Source: Shewanella decolorationis S12
GTDB taxonomy: Bacteria > Pseudomonadota > Gammaproteobacteria > Enterobacterales > Shewanellaceae
Direction: 5' to 3'
Length of the DNA: 64,000 nt
Assembly (NCBI RefSeq): GCF_000485795.1
Contig: NZ_AXZL01000061.1
Location: forward strand, 1-64,000
A model generated the notes under the pieces. The model searched no databases, had not been told where the DNA came from, and saw only the letters and a program-made list of their open reading frames with translations. The translations under genes were made by a program, and so were the position numbers. Every line of letters begins with the position of its first letter. The stretch's first letter is position 1. Below are positions 28,041-38,468 of the stretch, one piece after another.

Positions 28041-29327
28041 ATGTCTGCCATACCTCACACTGGATCATATTATGCGGCATCTGCCAACGATAAGGTTGAG
28101 CGCGCGCGTTTACAGGAATCGATTGAAGCCGATGTTTGTGTGATTGGCGCTGGATACACAGGCCTTTCTGCCGCACTGCATTTACTCGAATCTGGCTTTA
28201 GTGTGGTGGTGCTCGAAGCGGCGCGGATTGGCTGGGGAGCATCGGGGCGTAATGGCGGACAGATCGTCAACAGCTATAGCCGTGACATTGATACCATTGA
28301 AAAAACCGTCGGCAAAGAACAAGCCAAGCTTTTCGGTCAAATGGCCTTCGAGGGCGGACGCATCATCCGTGAACGTATCGCTAAGTACAATATTGACTGC
28401 GATCTAAAGGATGGCGGCGTATTTGCGGCGATGAACGAAAAGCAAATGGGTCATTTACGCCATCAAAAGCAGTTATGGGAAAGCCATGGTCACGTGGGCA
28501 AACTTGAGCTGCTCGATGCAAACAGCATTCGTTCTGTGGTAAATACTGAGCGCTATGTCGGCGGTATGTTGGATAAGAGCGGCGGCCATATTCACCCGCT
28601 GAATTTAGCCTTGGGTGAAGCCCGCGCGGTAGAATCCCTCGGTGGAAAAATTTTTGAAGACTCAGCGGTTTTGCAGGTCGACGAAGGCGATAGCCCTGTG
28701 GTACACACCGCTAAGGGCAGCGTAAAAGCTAAGTTTGTGGTGGTGGCGGGTAACGCTTACCTCGGTAAACTCATGCCTGAATTGCAAGCCAAGTCTATGC
28801 CCTGCGGTACCCAAGTGATCACCACTGAACCCTTAGACGAAGAGCTGGCAGCAAGCCTGTTACCTCAAGACTACTGCGTCGAAGATTGTAACTATCTGCT
28901 CGATTATTTTAGGCTGTCTGGCGATAAGCGCCTGATCTACGGCGGTGGTGTAGTGTATGGTGCCCGCGATCCCGCGGATATCGAATCTCTGATTATCCCG
29001 AATATGCTCAAAACCTTCCCGCAGTTAAAAGGGGTTAAGGTTGATTACGCCTGGACGGGTAACTTTTTATTGACCTTATCGCGTTTACCACAGGTCGGCC
29101 GTATTGGTAAAAATATCTATTATTCACAGGGTTGTAGTGGCCATGGCGTCACTTATACCCACTTGGCAGGCAAGTTAATCGCCGAAATGCTCAATGGTCA
29201 GGCTACGCGTTTCGATGCTTTTGCGGCGCTGCCCCATTATCCCTTCCCTGGCGGTCACGCCTTACGTGTGCCTTTTAGTGCGCTGGGGGCATGGTATTAC
29301 AGTCTAAGAGATAAATTAGGTATCTAA
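28041..29327 (+). CDS. puuB: PuuB, gamma-glutamylputrescine oxidase
   Basis: 428 aa, DAO family (E. coli PuuB 426). FAD-binding CVIGAGYTGLSAALHL, then LEAARIGWGASGRNGGQ. Oxidises gamma-glutamylputrescine to gamma-glutamyl-aminobutyraldehyde. AAGGGA precedes the ATG, and a PuuR-like box lies just upstream. It leads the puuB-gabD-gabT gene series. The paralogue at 18447 shares the same motifs but with a changed N-terminus. Confidence 0.88.
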   Translation: MSAIPHTGSYYAASANDKVERARLQESIEADVCVIGAGYTGLSAALHLLESGFSVVVLEAARIGWGASGRNGGQIVNSYSRDIDTIEKTVGKEQAKLFGQMAFEGGRIIRERIAKYNIDCDLKDGGVFAAMNEKQMGHLRHQKQLWESHGHVGKLELLDANSIRSVVNTERYVGGMLDKSGGHIHPLNLALGEARAVESLGGKIFEDSAVLQVDEGDSPVVHTAKGSVKAKFVVVAGNAYLGKLMPELQAKSMPCGTQVITTEPLDEELAASLLPQDYCVEDCNYLLDYFRLSGDKRLIYGGGVVYGARDPADIESLIIPNMLKTFPQLKGVKVDYAWTGNFLLTLSRLPQVGRIGKNIYYSQGCSGHGVTYTHLAGKLIAEMLNGQATRFDAFAALPHYPFPGGHALRVPFSALGAWYYSLRDKLGI

Positions 29328-29383
29328 TTTATTTAATTTTTTATACGAGGTAAGGCATTACCTCGCAGCGAGAGGAATTTCCT

Positions 29384-30832
29384 GTGTTGTTAAAAGACCC
29401 GAGTCTGCTGCGTCAGCAATGTTATATCAATGGTAAGTGGTGCGATGCACAGTCAAAAGAAACCGTCGCTATCGCCAATCCTGCGACGGGCGCGGTGATC
29501 GCCAGTGTCCCTGTGATGGGGCAAGCCGAAACTCAAGCGGCGATTGCGGCAGCCGAAGAGGCATTGCCCGCATGGCGAGCACTTACTGCAAAAGAGCGTG
29601 GTGCCAAGCTGCGTCGCTGGTTTGAATTACTCAATGAAAACAGTGATGACTTAGCGTTAATGATGACCACTGAGCAGGGCAAACCCCTTGCCGAAGCTAA
29701 GGGTGAAGTCACCTACGCCGCCTCCTTTATCGAATGGTTCGCCGAAGAAGCAAAACGCGTCTATGGCGATACGATTCCTGGGCATCAGGGCGATAAACGT
29801 ATCATGGTGATCAAGCAGCCCGTGGGCGTGACTGCGGCCATTACTCCCTGGAACTTCCCTGCGGCGATGATCACTCGTAAAGCCGCGCCAGCACTGGCTG
29901 CCGGTTGTACTATGGTGGTGAAACCTGCCCCGCAAACGCCTTTTACCGCATTAGCCTTGGCCGTGCTTGCCGAGCGCGCTGGGATCCCCGCTGGGGTATT
30001 CAGCGTGATCACTGGCGATGCCATCGGCATTGGTAATGAGATGTGTAGCAATCCAGTCGTGCGTAAGTTGTCTTTCACCGGCTCGACCCAAGTGGGCATT
30101 AAGTTGATGGAACAATGCGCGCCGACACTGAAGAAATTATCTTTAGAATTAGGCGGTAACGCGCCATTTATCGTATTCGACGATGCCAATATTGATGCGG
30201 CGGTCGAAGGCGCCATGATCGCTAAGTATCGCAATGCGGGGCAAACCTGTGTCTGCGCTAACCGCATTTATGTTCAGGCGGGCGTCTATGACGAATTTGC
30301 CCGCAAGCTCAGTATTGCCGTGGGTAAATTAAAGGTGGGTGAGGGCATTGGTGAGGGCGTAACTACTGGACCGCTTATCAATCGCGCGGCGGTCGAAAAA
30401 GTCCAGAGCCATCTCGAGGATGCGCTCAGTAAAGGGGCGACTGTGGTTGCGGGCGGTAAGCCCCATAGCTTAGGTGGCAACTTCTTCGAACCCACGGTAC
30501 TGACACATGTTGATAGCAGTATGCGTGTCGCCCGTGAAGAAACCTTTGGCCCACTGGCGCCGCTGTTTAAGTTTACCGATGTGGACGATGTGATTAAACA
30601 AGCCAATGATACCGAGTTTGGCTTAGCGGCTTATTTTTATGGCCGTGATATTTCACTCGTATGGAAAGTGGCCGAGGCATTGGAATACGGCATGGTGGGC
30701 GTCAACACTGGGTTGATTTCCACCGAAGTCGCGCCGTTTGGCGGAATGAAATCCTCAGGGCTCGGCCGTGAAGGCTCTAAGTACGGCATCGAAGAATATT
30801 TAGAAATCAAATATATCTGTATGTCTGTTTAA
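29384..30832 (+). CDS. gabD: GabD, succinate-semialdehyde dehydrogenase (NADP-type)
   Basis: 482 aa, the same length as E. coli GabD and very similar throughout. ALDH motifs: LELGGNAPF (general base Glu), NAGQTCVCANR (catalytic Cys), EETFGPLAPLF. Converts succinic semialdehyde to succinate. The start is GTG at 29384 with GAGGA upstream. It might also accept the PuuC substrate, since no puuC is present in the window; that is inference. Confidence 0.92.
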   Translation: MLLKDPSLLRQQCYINGKWCDAQSKETVAIANPATGAVIASVPVMGQAETQAAIAAAEEALPAWRALTAKERGAKLRRWFELLNENSDDLALMMTTEQGKPLAEAKGEVTYAASFIEWFAEEAKRVYGDTIPGHQGDKRIMVIKQPVGVTAAITPWNFPAAMITRKAAPALAAGCTMVVKPAPQTPFTALALAVLAERAGIPAGVFSVITGDAIGIGNEMCSNPVVRKLSFTGSTQVGIKLMEQCAPTLKKLSLELGGNAPFIVFDDANIDAAVEGAMIAKYRNAGQTCVCANRIYVQAGVYDEFARKLSIAVGKLKVGEGIGEGVTTGPLINRAAVEKVQSHLEDALSKGATVVAGGKPHSLGGNFFEPTVLTHVDSSMRVAREETFGPLAPLFKFTDVDDVIKQANDTEFGLAAYFYGRDISLVWKVAEALEYGMVGVNTGLISTEVAPFGGMKSSGLGREGSKYGIEEYLEIKYICMSV

Positions 30833-30933
30833 GCATCAGTTTGGAATAGACCGCCAGTGGTAGCCCTTTGGGCATAGGCATTGTTATCGACATTTTGTAT
30901 AGCCAAGTTAGGCATGCGAGCAAGGAATACTAA

Positions 30934-32211
30934 ATGAGCACAACCAATGATTCATTGATGGCACGTCGCCAAGCCGCCGTCGCAGGCGGTGTTGGTCAAA
31001 TTCATCCTGTTTTTACCGCTCGCGCCGAAAACGCGACCGTGTGGGATGTTGAAGGTCGAGAGTTTATTGACTTTGCGGGTGGTATTGCAGTGCTTAACAC
31101 TGGGCATTTACATCCTAAGGTTAAGGCAGCCGTTGCGGCGCAGCTTGAGGACTTCTCCCACACCTGTTTTATGGTGCTTGGCTATGAAAGTTATATTCAA
31201 GTCTGTGAAAAACTGAATCAGTTAGTGCCGGGTGATTTTGCTAAGAAAACGGCCTTATTCACCAGCGGCTCAGAAGCCGTTGAAAACGCGGTTAAAGTTG
31301 CTCGTGCATACACTAAGCGGGCGGGTGTGATTGCCTTTACCTCGGGTTACCATGGTCGCACTATGGCGGCGCTCGCATTAACGGGAAAGGTCGCGCCTTA
31401 CAGTAAAGGCATGGGATTAATGTCGGCCAATGTGTTCCGCGCCGAGTTTCCCTGTGCGCTGCACGGCGTATCCGATGATGATGCGATGGCCTCTATCGAA
31501 CGCATCTTTAAAAATGATGCCGAGCCGAGCGATATCGCGGCCATCATCCTCGAGCCTGTGCAGGGTGAGGGCGGATTCTATGCCGCATCGCCAGCCTTTA
31601 TGCAACGTTTACGTGCGCTTTGCGACCGTGAAGGCATTATGCTGATCGCCGATGAAGTGCAAACGGGTGCGGGTCGCACTGGAACCTTCTTCGCGATGGA
31701 GCAAATGGGCGTGAGCGCCGATATCACCACCTTTGCGAAATCTATTGCTGGTGGCTTCCCACTATCGGGTATTACGGGTAAAGCGGAAGTCATGGATGCC
31801 ATCGGTCCCGGTGGCCTTGGCGGCACCTACGGTGGTAATCCGCTGGCCTGTGCGGCGGCGCTCGCCGTACTCGAAGTGTTTGAAGAGGAAAAGCTGCTTG
31901 AACGTGCCAATGCAATTGGCGAGCGGATTAAGTCGGCGCTAAATACTATGCAGGTTGAACATCCACAAATTGCTGATGTGCGTGGTCTAGGGGCGATGAT
32001 CGCTATTGAATTGATGGAAGAGGGCAAACCCGCGCCTCAGTACTGTGCCCAAATTTTAGCTGAGGCAAGAAACCGAGGTTTGATCCTCCTCTCCTGCGGC
32101 ACCTACGGTAACGTGCTGCGTATATTGGTGCCATTGACAGTACCAGACGAGCAGCTTGCTGCGGGGCTGGGCATTCTTAAGGCCAGTTTCGATGCCGTGT
32201 TAAAAGGTTAA
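30934..32211 (+). CDS. gabT: GabT, 4-aminobutyrate transaminase
   Basis: 425 aa, class III PLP aminotransferase. The cofactor Lys lies in TTFAKSIAGGFPLSG, preceded by LIADEVQTGAGRTG. Converts GABA and 2-oxoglutarate to succinic semialdehyde and glutamate. It starts 101 bases after gabD and is followed by a strong terminator. Confidence 0.93.
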   Translation: MSTTNDSLMARRQAAVAGGVGQIHPVFTARAENATVWDVEGREFIDFAGGIAVLNTGHLHPKVKAAVAAQLEDFSHTCFMVLGYESYIQVCEKLNQLVPGDFAKKTALFTSGSEAVENAVKVARAYTKRAGVIAFTSGYHGRTMAALALTGKVAPYSKGMGLMSANVFRAEFPCALHGVSDDDAMASIERIFKNDAEPSDIAAIILEPVQGEGGFYAASPAFMQRLRALCDREGIMLIADEVQTGAGRTGTFFAMEQMGVSADITTFAKSIAGGFPLSGITGKAEVMDAIGPGGLGGTYGGNPLACAAALAVLEVFEEEKLLERANAIGERIKSALNTMQVEHPQIADVRGLGAMIAIELMEEGKPAPQYCAQILAEARNRGLILLSCGTYGNVLRILVPLTVPDEQLAAGLGILKASFDAVLKG

Positions 32212-32218
32212 CAGAGAT

Positions 32219-32246
32219 AAAAAATCCCGCTTAGGCGGGATTTTTT
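32219..32246. terminator. Bidirectional terminator after gabT
   Basis: Stem AAAAAATCCCGC/GCGGGATTTTTT with loop TTAG, between the convergent gabT and YhbW-like genes. Confidence 0.92.
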
Positions 32247-32263
32247 ATGGCGTGGTTTAACGC

Positions 32264-33313
32264 TTAAGTGCCTTTAATTTCCATTAGGATTTGCAGTGCA
32301 CGTTCGCGTTTTTGCTGATCATACAAATCGTTAGTAAAGATAAATTCATCGACACCTAGCTCCTTCACTATCATCTCTAAGCGGTGCTTAATGGTGGTGG
32401 GGCCACCTGTGACGGATAAGCCTAAGAAGTTATCGACATAGGTTTTTTCCTGCTCGCTCCACAGGCCATCCATGCTGTCCACGGGCGGTTTTAACCAAAG
32501 CGGTTCACCACGGATCAGCGCAAGCACCCGTTGCTTGGAGGTGGTGCTTAAGTATTCGGCTTCGGCGTCTGTCTCGGCGGCGATAAGTGGCAGGCCAAGC
32601 ATGACATAGGGCTTATCCAACACCTTAGATGGCTTAAAGTCGCGGCGGTAAATCTCTATCGCATCATAGAGGAACCTTGGCGCAAAATGCCCTGCAAAGA
32701 CATAGGGTAAGCCGCGCTGGGCTGCAAGCTGGGCGCTAAAGAGGCTAGAGCCAAGTAGCCAAATCGGCACATGGGTGCCTTCGCCGGGAATCGCTCTTAC
32801 GGGATGATGGCCATTGTAGTCGCCGAGTAAGGTTTGTAACTCGCTCACCTCGGCGGGAAATTGCTCCGCGCGACTCATATCGCGGTTAAGGGCGCGGCTG
32901 GTGATTTGATCGCTCCCAGGGGCGCGGCCAAGCCCTAAATCGATACGCCCCGGATAAAGACTCTCGAGCGTACCAAACTGCTCGGCAACCACTAAGGGCG
33001 CATGATTGGGCAGCATAATCCCACCCGCGCCGACGCGAATGCGTTTAGTATTCTCGGCAATATAGCCAATTAATACCGATGTCGCGGCGCTGGCGATACC
33101 GGGCATATTGTGGTGCTCGGCAAACCAGAATCGGTTAAAACCTAACTCATCGGCCACCTTAGCGTATTGTAGGCTGGCGCGCAGCGTGTCTCCGATGCTC
33201 GCGCCTTGGCGTACAGGGGCGAGCTCTAAGAGTGAAAAGGGAGTATCCGCTAGGGGAGATTTAGTCACAGCCTGCGATGGGGCGGCAGATGTCGAAGTCG
33301 ATGATGTAGCCAT
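32264..33313 (-). CDS. YhbW-like LLM-class flavin-dependent oxidoreductase
   Basis: 349 aa, luciferase-like fold. Motifs [34 protein letters not shown] and [16 protein letters not shown] closely follow E. coli YhbW. Such proteins use reduced flavin; the substrate is not known. A short Ser/Thr/Ala-rich stretch (about 1-18) precedes the domain. Alone on the minus strand. Confidence 0.85.
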   Translation of the reverse strand: MATSSTSTSAAPSQAVTKSPLADTPFSLLELAPVRQGASIGDTLRASLQYAKVADELGFNRFWFAEHHNMPGIASAATSVLIGYIAENTKRIRVGAGGIMLPNHAPLVVAEQFGTLESLYPGRIDLGLGRAPGSDQITSRALNRDMSRAEQFPAEVSELQTLLGDYNGHHPVRAIPGEGTHVPIWLLGSSLFSAQLAAQRGLPYVFAGHFAPRFLYDAIEIYRRDFKPSKVLDKPYVMLGLPLIAAETDAEAEYLSTTSKQRVLALIRGEPLWLKPPVDSMDGLWSEQEKTYVDNFLGLSVTGGPTTIKHRLEMIVKELGVDEFIFTNDLYDQQKRERALQILMEIKGT

Positions 33314-33677
33314 AAATTAAGCGCCTCTTTGCGTGAGTCAGCTCTGTGGCAGCTGCTTTATCCTGTCTCCCTCGGATGAATGTGGTGGACGCTAAAGCGA
33401 TTGCTCAGTCAGTGCTGATGGAGTCTTACCCTAGGATATGGTGTCGTATCAATGATAAACAAGCTTAATGCTTGAACTTAACACCACCCTAAAATTGGAA
33501 CCGAACATCTTAGTTTTGCAAACAGGGCGAAAGCCTTATCCCAAGCCGATGCATGAAAAATCACCACAGAAAGTTCAGATTGTTTGGTGCTGAGCTGTAA
33601 CCTAAAGGTATAAAAAAACTGCCGCAAGCGCGGCTTGTCGGCAGTTTTTAGCGCTCACATGTATGTGAGTGGGAGGA
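33314..33677. other. Intergenic region between the YhbW-like and peptide transporter genes
   Basis: About 360 bases holding the transporter terminator (33614-33649) and presumably the promoter of the YhbW-like gene. No gene or RNA recognised. Confidence 0.5.
33614..33649 (-). terminator. Terminator of the peptide transporter gene
   Basis: Stem AAAAACTGCCG/CGGCAGTTTTT enclosing a GC-rich inner loop. On the minus strand it ends in T residues, 29 bases after the stop codon. Confidence 0.85.
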
Positions 33678-35228
33678 TTATTGCTCGGCTTTCACATCAC
33701 GTAGTGAGGCCGCCGCGTTATCTTCAATGTTGTTATGGGCGTGATGACTTTCGGTCAAACGGCGCATCAGAGGTAATACGGCTAAGGCGATAAAAGTACA
33801 GACCACGGCCGCAATACCTAATTTATTGAATAGATTGGTATAAACGGGCAGCGTTTGCAGTGGGTCGACTAAGTCCTGTGGCACGCTAGCAAAGTTAGCT
33901 ACAACGCCGCCCAAGTACTGGGAAATACCCGATGCCACGAAATACGCGCCCATCATAAAGCCGCCCATGCGAGCGGGGACATAGCGGGCGATCATGGCTA
34001 AACCAAGACCACTCACCAGCAGTTCGCCGAGTGAGTAAGAGGCGTAACCCCAAATCATCACCCAAGAAGAGGTTTTACCTTCAACGGCAAATTGGCCTGC
34101 AAAACCGTAGATAAAGAAGCCAATCGCGACAACCGCAAAACCTAAGGCGAACTTTGCGGCAATCGAAAAGTCCTTATTATTGCGGCCAGCCCATGAATAA
34201 CTCCAAGCCAGAACTGGGCTTAACACCATGATCCAGATGGGGTTCAGTGCTTGGAACTGTGCAGGGGACCAAGTCCACAAATGGGTACCAAAGACTTGGA
34301 AATCCCAATCGACATTACGCAGCGCAAACAGGGCCAGTGAGGTCGACATTTGTTGATAGAAGATAAAGAAGAAAACGGTTTGCACAGTGAGGATTAGCGC
34401 TGCGATAAGGCCGGCACGCTCACTTGGCTCACTGGTACGAATTAAGTGGAAGAAAATCCCTAATACCGCCACACCCGCGGCATACACGAATACTCGGGCT
34501 ACATCTTCATATTCAAGAATAATGGCTGAAGCAACAACGGAAAGCGCCGCTAATACCAACACGATAGCAAGATTCTTCTTGTTGACTGGGCGAGTATCTG
34601 GCTCAGAACCATAATTGGCGAGACTCTTGTGCATCAGGGCATAGTTACCTAAGCCGACGATTAAGCCCACACAGCACACGGCAAAGGCGGCATGCCAGCC
34701 AAATTCGTTACCGTATTGCGCGTTAACATAGTCCTTAATCCAAGGCGTTAACAGCATAGAGAAGGTTGAACCTACGTTTACCGCCATGTAGTAAATGGTA
34801 AAGGCGCTGTCGATTTTAGAATCGTCACCTTCGTAAATCTTACGGACTAAGTTACCAGCATTGGGTTTAAATAGGCCGTTACCGACCACAATTACCCCAA
34901 GGGCGGAGAACATAAACCAAGTGTTTTCGGTCGGCACTGTCATCAATGCATAACCTACCGACAAAATCCCTGCTCCGAGCAGCATAGTGCGTTTGGTGCC
35001 GAGAATTTTATCCCCAACCCAACCGCCGATGGCCGGCGACACGTAAATCAGCGCCGCACAGGCACTCCAAACTAAGTTTGCACGGGAGTCATCAAAGCCA
35101 AGACGCTGCACCATAAAGTACACGATCAGCGCCTGCATGCCGTAATAACCAAAACGTTCCCACAATTCGATAAGTGACACTGTCATAAACGAATGTGTCT
35201 TGCTTACCTGATTGGTACCAAGAGTCAT
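33678..35228 (-). CDS. POT/PTR2 family proton-coupled di/tripeptide transporter
   Basis: 516 aa with about 14 membrane segments. The proton-coupling motif ELWERFGYYG (ExxERFxYY) is in helix 1, and the PTR2 signature region reads FTIYYMAVNVGS. It imports di- and tripeptides with protons, like the Shewanella PepT carriers. The ATG at 35228 (MTLGTNQVSKTHSF) has GGAAG upstream and is family-like; the frame extends to 35294 without a good ribosome binding site. Close to E. coli DtpA in type. Confidence 0.9.
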   Translation of the reverse strand: MTLGTNQVSKTHSFMTVSLIELWERFGYYGMQALIVYFMVQRLGFDDSRANLVWSACAALIYVSPAIGGWVGDKILGTKRTMLLGAGILSVGYALMTVPTENTWFMFSALGVIVVGNGLFKPNAGNLVRKIYEGDDSKIDSAFTIYYMAVNVGSTFSMLLTPWIKDYVNAQYGNEFGWHAAFAVCCVGLIVGLGNYALMHKSLANYGSEPDTRPVNKKNLAIVLVLAALSVVASAIILEYEDVARVFVYAAGVAVLGIFFHLIRTSEPSERAGLIAALILTVQTVFFFIFYQQMSTSLALFALRNVDWDFQVFGTHLWTWSPAQFQALNPIWIMVLSPVLAWSYSWAGRNNKDFSIAAKFALGFAVVAIGFFIYGFAGQFAVEGKTSSWVMIWGYASYSLGELLVSGLGLAMIARYVPARMGGFMMGAYFVASGISQYLGGVVANFASVPQDLVDPLQTLPVYTNLFNKLGIAAVVCTFIALAVLPLMRRLTESHHAHNNIEDNAAASLRDVKAEQ

Positions 35229-35643
35229 AAAGCTTGCTTCCGTTATTGTTGTTTTGTGTTTAGGGACAAGAGTATAAGGTGATAGTCCGTTCAAACCAAT
35301 GCCACAACGCCAAAGAATAGACTTTGTTACAAATGAAATGGGTGTTTTTAATCTGGAATTAATTTTTGTAAAAAAAGTGCGGCTCGCTAATCCTTACGGT
35401 TTGTGAGTTTGGTCATGTTTGCGTTCAGCGATTTGGGATAAATATCAAATTACCGCCTATTGGGATAAAGGTCGCAATTGGCCTGAATCTGTCAGTGAAA
35501 AGTTTTACTTATAGTTAACAATTCACTATCTTAAAGACTGGTAATCCCGACGCAGAGTGCTATTTTTTAAATTAGTCAGCAAAAATAAAAATGAACTAGA
35601 TCAAAATTATTAGGCTCTTGACCTTCTATTTGGAGTTTACTCG
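35229..35643. other. Intergenic region between the peptide transporter and chemoreceptor genes
   Basis: About 415 A+T-rich bases between divergent genes. Contains both promoters; no specific site recognised. Confidence 0.5.
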
Positions 35644-37764
35644 ATGAAGCATTTGTCCATCAGTACTAAGTTGTTGTGGATCACTTCCGCCTTATTTCTA
35701 TCCATTGTCGCGATTCTTTCCATCAGCCTATGGTGGACCCTTTCGGAGCAAAATGCTGAACTTTCCCATCAGGTGCAGGAAACATTACAAACCGAGACCC
35801 ACGATAAGCTTGAAGCGCGGGCAGGTGAGTATGGTGAAATGGTGGCGGGATTTATCAATGAAGCCTATCGAATCCCATATTCTTTTGCCGGCATACTTGA
35901 AAGCACCGCTGAAGAATTACCACTCAAACGTGACCGTTTGGAGCTGGCGGTGGCGGCGGTATTAAAGAAAAACACGCAAGTTTCATCAATGTATGCTCAG
36001 TTTGACGCTAACGGTTACGATGGCTTAGATAGCGAATTTTTAAACGTGAATGTGAGCCACAGCGTTGCTTCCTCGGGGGCATTGGAAGTGTACTACACTC
36101 GCAACGATGACGGCACGGTTGAGCATAACCAAGTTGATGATTCTGCTGAAAAATATTTAACAACACTCAATGAATTTGGTATCCGAGATGCTGAGTGGTA
36201 CCTGTGTGCCAAGGAAACGCTTAAACCCTGCTTGATGGAACCCTATCTCTACGAAATTACTCCCGGCAACACAGCGTTAATGACATCGTTGACGGTTCCT
36301 GTACTAAAGCATAAACAATTTATTGGTGTAGTTGGGGTGGATCTCAACTTGCCAGTATTCCAAGTGTTAATTGATAAACTGTCGAAAAGCCTTTACGACG
36401 GTCAAGCAAAAGTCACCTTGCTGAGCACTCGAGGTTTAGTGGTTGCTGCGAGTCATTACAGTAAAAAAGCCCGCCCGTTGGCAGAATCTATTGATCCTAA
36501 GCTCGCCTCACAGATAATCGGATTACACAAAAATGGCGGTTACATGGAGAACGATAATGAAATTATCGTAGCCTATCCCATCAATATTCCCTTAGCTAAA
36601 GCCGAGTGGTCGTTAGCAATACAAGTGCCTAAATCCATGGCGCTTAAGAGCTCTATTGAGCTGAATGACAAAATGGATGAAATGGCAACATCCCTTGGCA
36701 GCATCTTGTTGATTGTAGGATTAGCGGTTTCGATACTTGCCGTTGTAACCATTAGCATTGTGATCCGCAGTGTAATCGCTCCGCTTAAAGTGATCCAAGG
36801 ACGCGTTGAGAATTTAGCAAGTGCTGATGGCGACTTAACTCAATCCATAGAAGTGGACGCACATGCTGAGCTTATTGCGTTAGGTAAAGGCTTTAACTCC
36901 TTTATCCATAAACTAAAAGATTTAATCTCAGAGTTGAAAGCGCTTGCTGGTCAAACGCAGGAAGAAAGTCTCTCTTCTGCGCAAATTGCGGAATTAACCC
37001 GCGACAGCGTCCATCGTCAGTACGGCGAAATTGAAAGTGTAGTCACTGCCGTTAATGAGATGAGTGCAACAGCGTTGGAAGTGGCAAAAGCTTCTGAGCA
37101 AACGGCATCAGAAACCGAAGCCATGTCGCGTAATATTCGCTTGAGTGAAGAGAGTCTAACGAAAGCGATGGACTATGTGACCACCATGTCGCAGGAGTCA
37201 ATGCAAGCGAAAGTGGCGGTGAGCAAAGTGGCTGAAAGTAGCACGAATATCAGCCGTATTCTCGAGGTGATTAGCTCGATTGCCGCGCAAACAAACTTAC
37301 TTGCCCTAAACGCTGCGATTGAGGCTGCTCGTGCCGGTGAGCAAGGTCGGGGGTTTGCCGTGGTAGCGGATGAGGTGAGGGCACTCGCCTCTAAAACCCA
37401 AAGTTCAACGGATGATATTAGCGTGTTAATTGATGCGCTCCAAAAAGAAGTACACAGCGCCTCAGGCATTATTGATAAAGGTGCTGAACGTGCACAAATG
37501 GCGGTATCACAAACGGAACAAGCACTGACATCACTTAACTCTATGGTGAGTCAAATTGAAGAGATCTCGGCGCAAGTGACCCATATCGCCGCTGCGGCAG
37601 AGGAACAAAGTGCCGTGACAGAAGAAGTTAATCGGAATATTACGGGTATTTCCGACTCAGCATCTGAACTTGCACGTCTTGCTGGTGAAGCACAGCAAAG
37701 TAGCGCTGTTCTTGCAGACCTTGTTAAGCAACAACATCAGCAATTAGGTAAGCTAAAAACCTAA
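35644..37764 (+). CDS. Methyl-accepting chemotaxis protein with dCache-type sensor
   Basis: 706 aa: membrane helix 1 (about 9-31), a large periplasmic sensor of about 320 residues consistent with a dCache domain, membrane helix 2 (about 352-376), HAMP (about 377-430) and a signalling domain. The hairpin tip carries [19 protein letters not shown] (about 551-569). There is no C-terminal CheR-binding pentapeptide; it ends [15 protein letters not shown] precedes the ATG. Ligand unknown; an amino-acid-like ligand is common for dCache but is inference. Confidence 0.9.
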   Translation: MKHLSISTKLLWITSALFLSIVAILSISLWWTLSEQNAELSHQVQETLQTETHDKLEARAGEYGEMVAGFINEAYRIPYSFAGILESTAEELPLKRDRLELAVAAVLKKNTQVSSMYAQFDANGYDGLDSEFLNVNVSHSVASSGALEVYYTRNDDGTVEHNQVDDSAEKYLTTLNEFGIRDAEWYLCAKETLKPCLMEPYLYEITPGNTALMTSLTVPVLKHKQFIGVVGVDLNLPVFQVLIDKLSKSLYDGQAKVTLLSTRGLVVAASHYSKKARPLAESIDPKLASQIIGLHKNGGYMENDNEIIVAYPINIPLAKAEWSLAIQVPKSMALKSSIELNDKMDEMATSLGSILLIVGLAVSILAVVTISIVIRSVIAPLKVIQGRVENLASADGDLTQSIEVDAHAELIALGKGFNSFIHKLKDLISELKALAGQTQEESLSSAQIAELTRDSVHRQYGEIESVVTAVNEMSATALEVAKASEQTASETEAMSRNIRLSEESLTKAMDYVTTMSQESMQAKVAVSKVAESSTNISRILEVISSIAAQTNLLALNAAIEAARAGEQGRGFAVVADEVRALASKTQSSTDDISVLIDALQKEVHSASGIIDKGAERAQMAVSQTEQALTSLNSMVSQIEEISAQVTHIAAAAEEQSAVTEEVNRNITGISDSASELARLAGEAQQSSAVLADLVKQQHQQLGKLKT

Positions 37765-38101
37765 TAACCAACAGTCGATTGTTAAAGAATGTAATAGGCG
37801 CCGATTAAATGTCGGCGCCTATTTTAATGTCAATTTCATTCCACTAAATCAATCTCTTTAACCCTATAGTCATTAACTCACTATGTTAATTACAAAGAAT
37901 TCCGTTGCGGTATAGATGAAGGGCAAGCTAGCTAGATTTTTTGGGTTATACAGCAAAATTGTGGGAATAAGCTGGCGTATTAATGTCTGCTGGGGGGATT
38001 GCCTATCCATCGACAGTATCGAAGACCATCAATCGACATAGTGAATTCCGTTAAATGAAAAAGGCGTAGCGGTGATTAACCTGCTACGCCTTATCGGAAT
38101 T
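37765..38101. other. Intergenic region with chemoreceptor terminator
   Basis: About 340 bases between the chemoreceptor and the tRNA gene. Apart from the terminator at 37793 nothing recognised. Confidence 0.5.
37793..37823 (+). terminator. Terminator of the chemoreceptor gene
   Basis: 12-bp stem AATAGGCGCCGA/TCGGCGCCTATT with a 7-base loop, followed by TTAATGT. Confidence 0.85.
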
Positions 38102-38178
38102 TGGTGGCCCCTCACGGACTTGAACCGTGGACCTAACGATTATGAGTCGTGTGCTCTAACCAACTGAGCTAAGGGGCC
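38102..38178 (-). tRNA. tRNA-Ile(CAU), the lysidine-modified isoleucine tRNA
   Basis: A 77-nt cloverleaf on the minus strand with encoded CCA. It starts GGCCCCTTAGCTCAGTTGG, has anticodon loop CTCATAATC (anticodon CAT) and T-arm GGTTCAAGTCC. The acceptor stem GGCCCC/GGGGCC and the body match E. coli ileX rather than metT (GGCTACG start). So it is most likely tRNA-Ile2, whose C34 is changed to lysidine by TilS to read AUA codons. A generic caller could label it tRNA-Met. Confidence 0.93.
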
Positions 38179-38427
38179 GACTAAAGGCAATCGTCATTAC
38201 CTAAAGCGAGTGGCAGTATACTAAGCTTGTTTGCGCTTGTCACCCGTGTTTTTTGATGAAATTCACCGAATTGATTCAAGTGGTTATCTGTTAATCAACT
38301 GTGGTTTTTTCTTCTGGGCTTCATATCGTCTGAATGGGAAAGAAATTTTTAACCATTTGATTTTGAAAGAGAGCTTGGCAATAGTTATTCAGGGGATATT
38401 TTAGGAAATGTTAATGGGGGCAATAAA

Positions 38428-38448
38428 AAGCCCCGCGAGGCGGGGCTT
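38428..38448 (-). terminator. Terminator of the rpoD operon
   Basis: Stem AAGCCCCGC/GCGGGGCTT with loop GAG. Read on the minus strand it runs into TTTTATTG, 20 bases after the rpoD stop. Confidence 0.9.
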
Positions 38449-38468
38449 AGAATCGATGCTTCGGTTGA

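Noticed and set aside
29785-30267. A 160-aa minus-strand frame
   Set aside because: Lies fully within gabD in the opposite direction; no start signal or recognisable motif.
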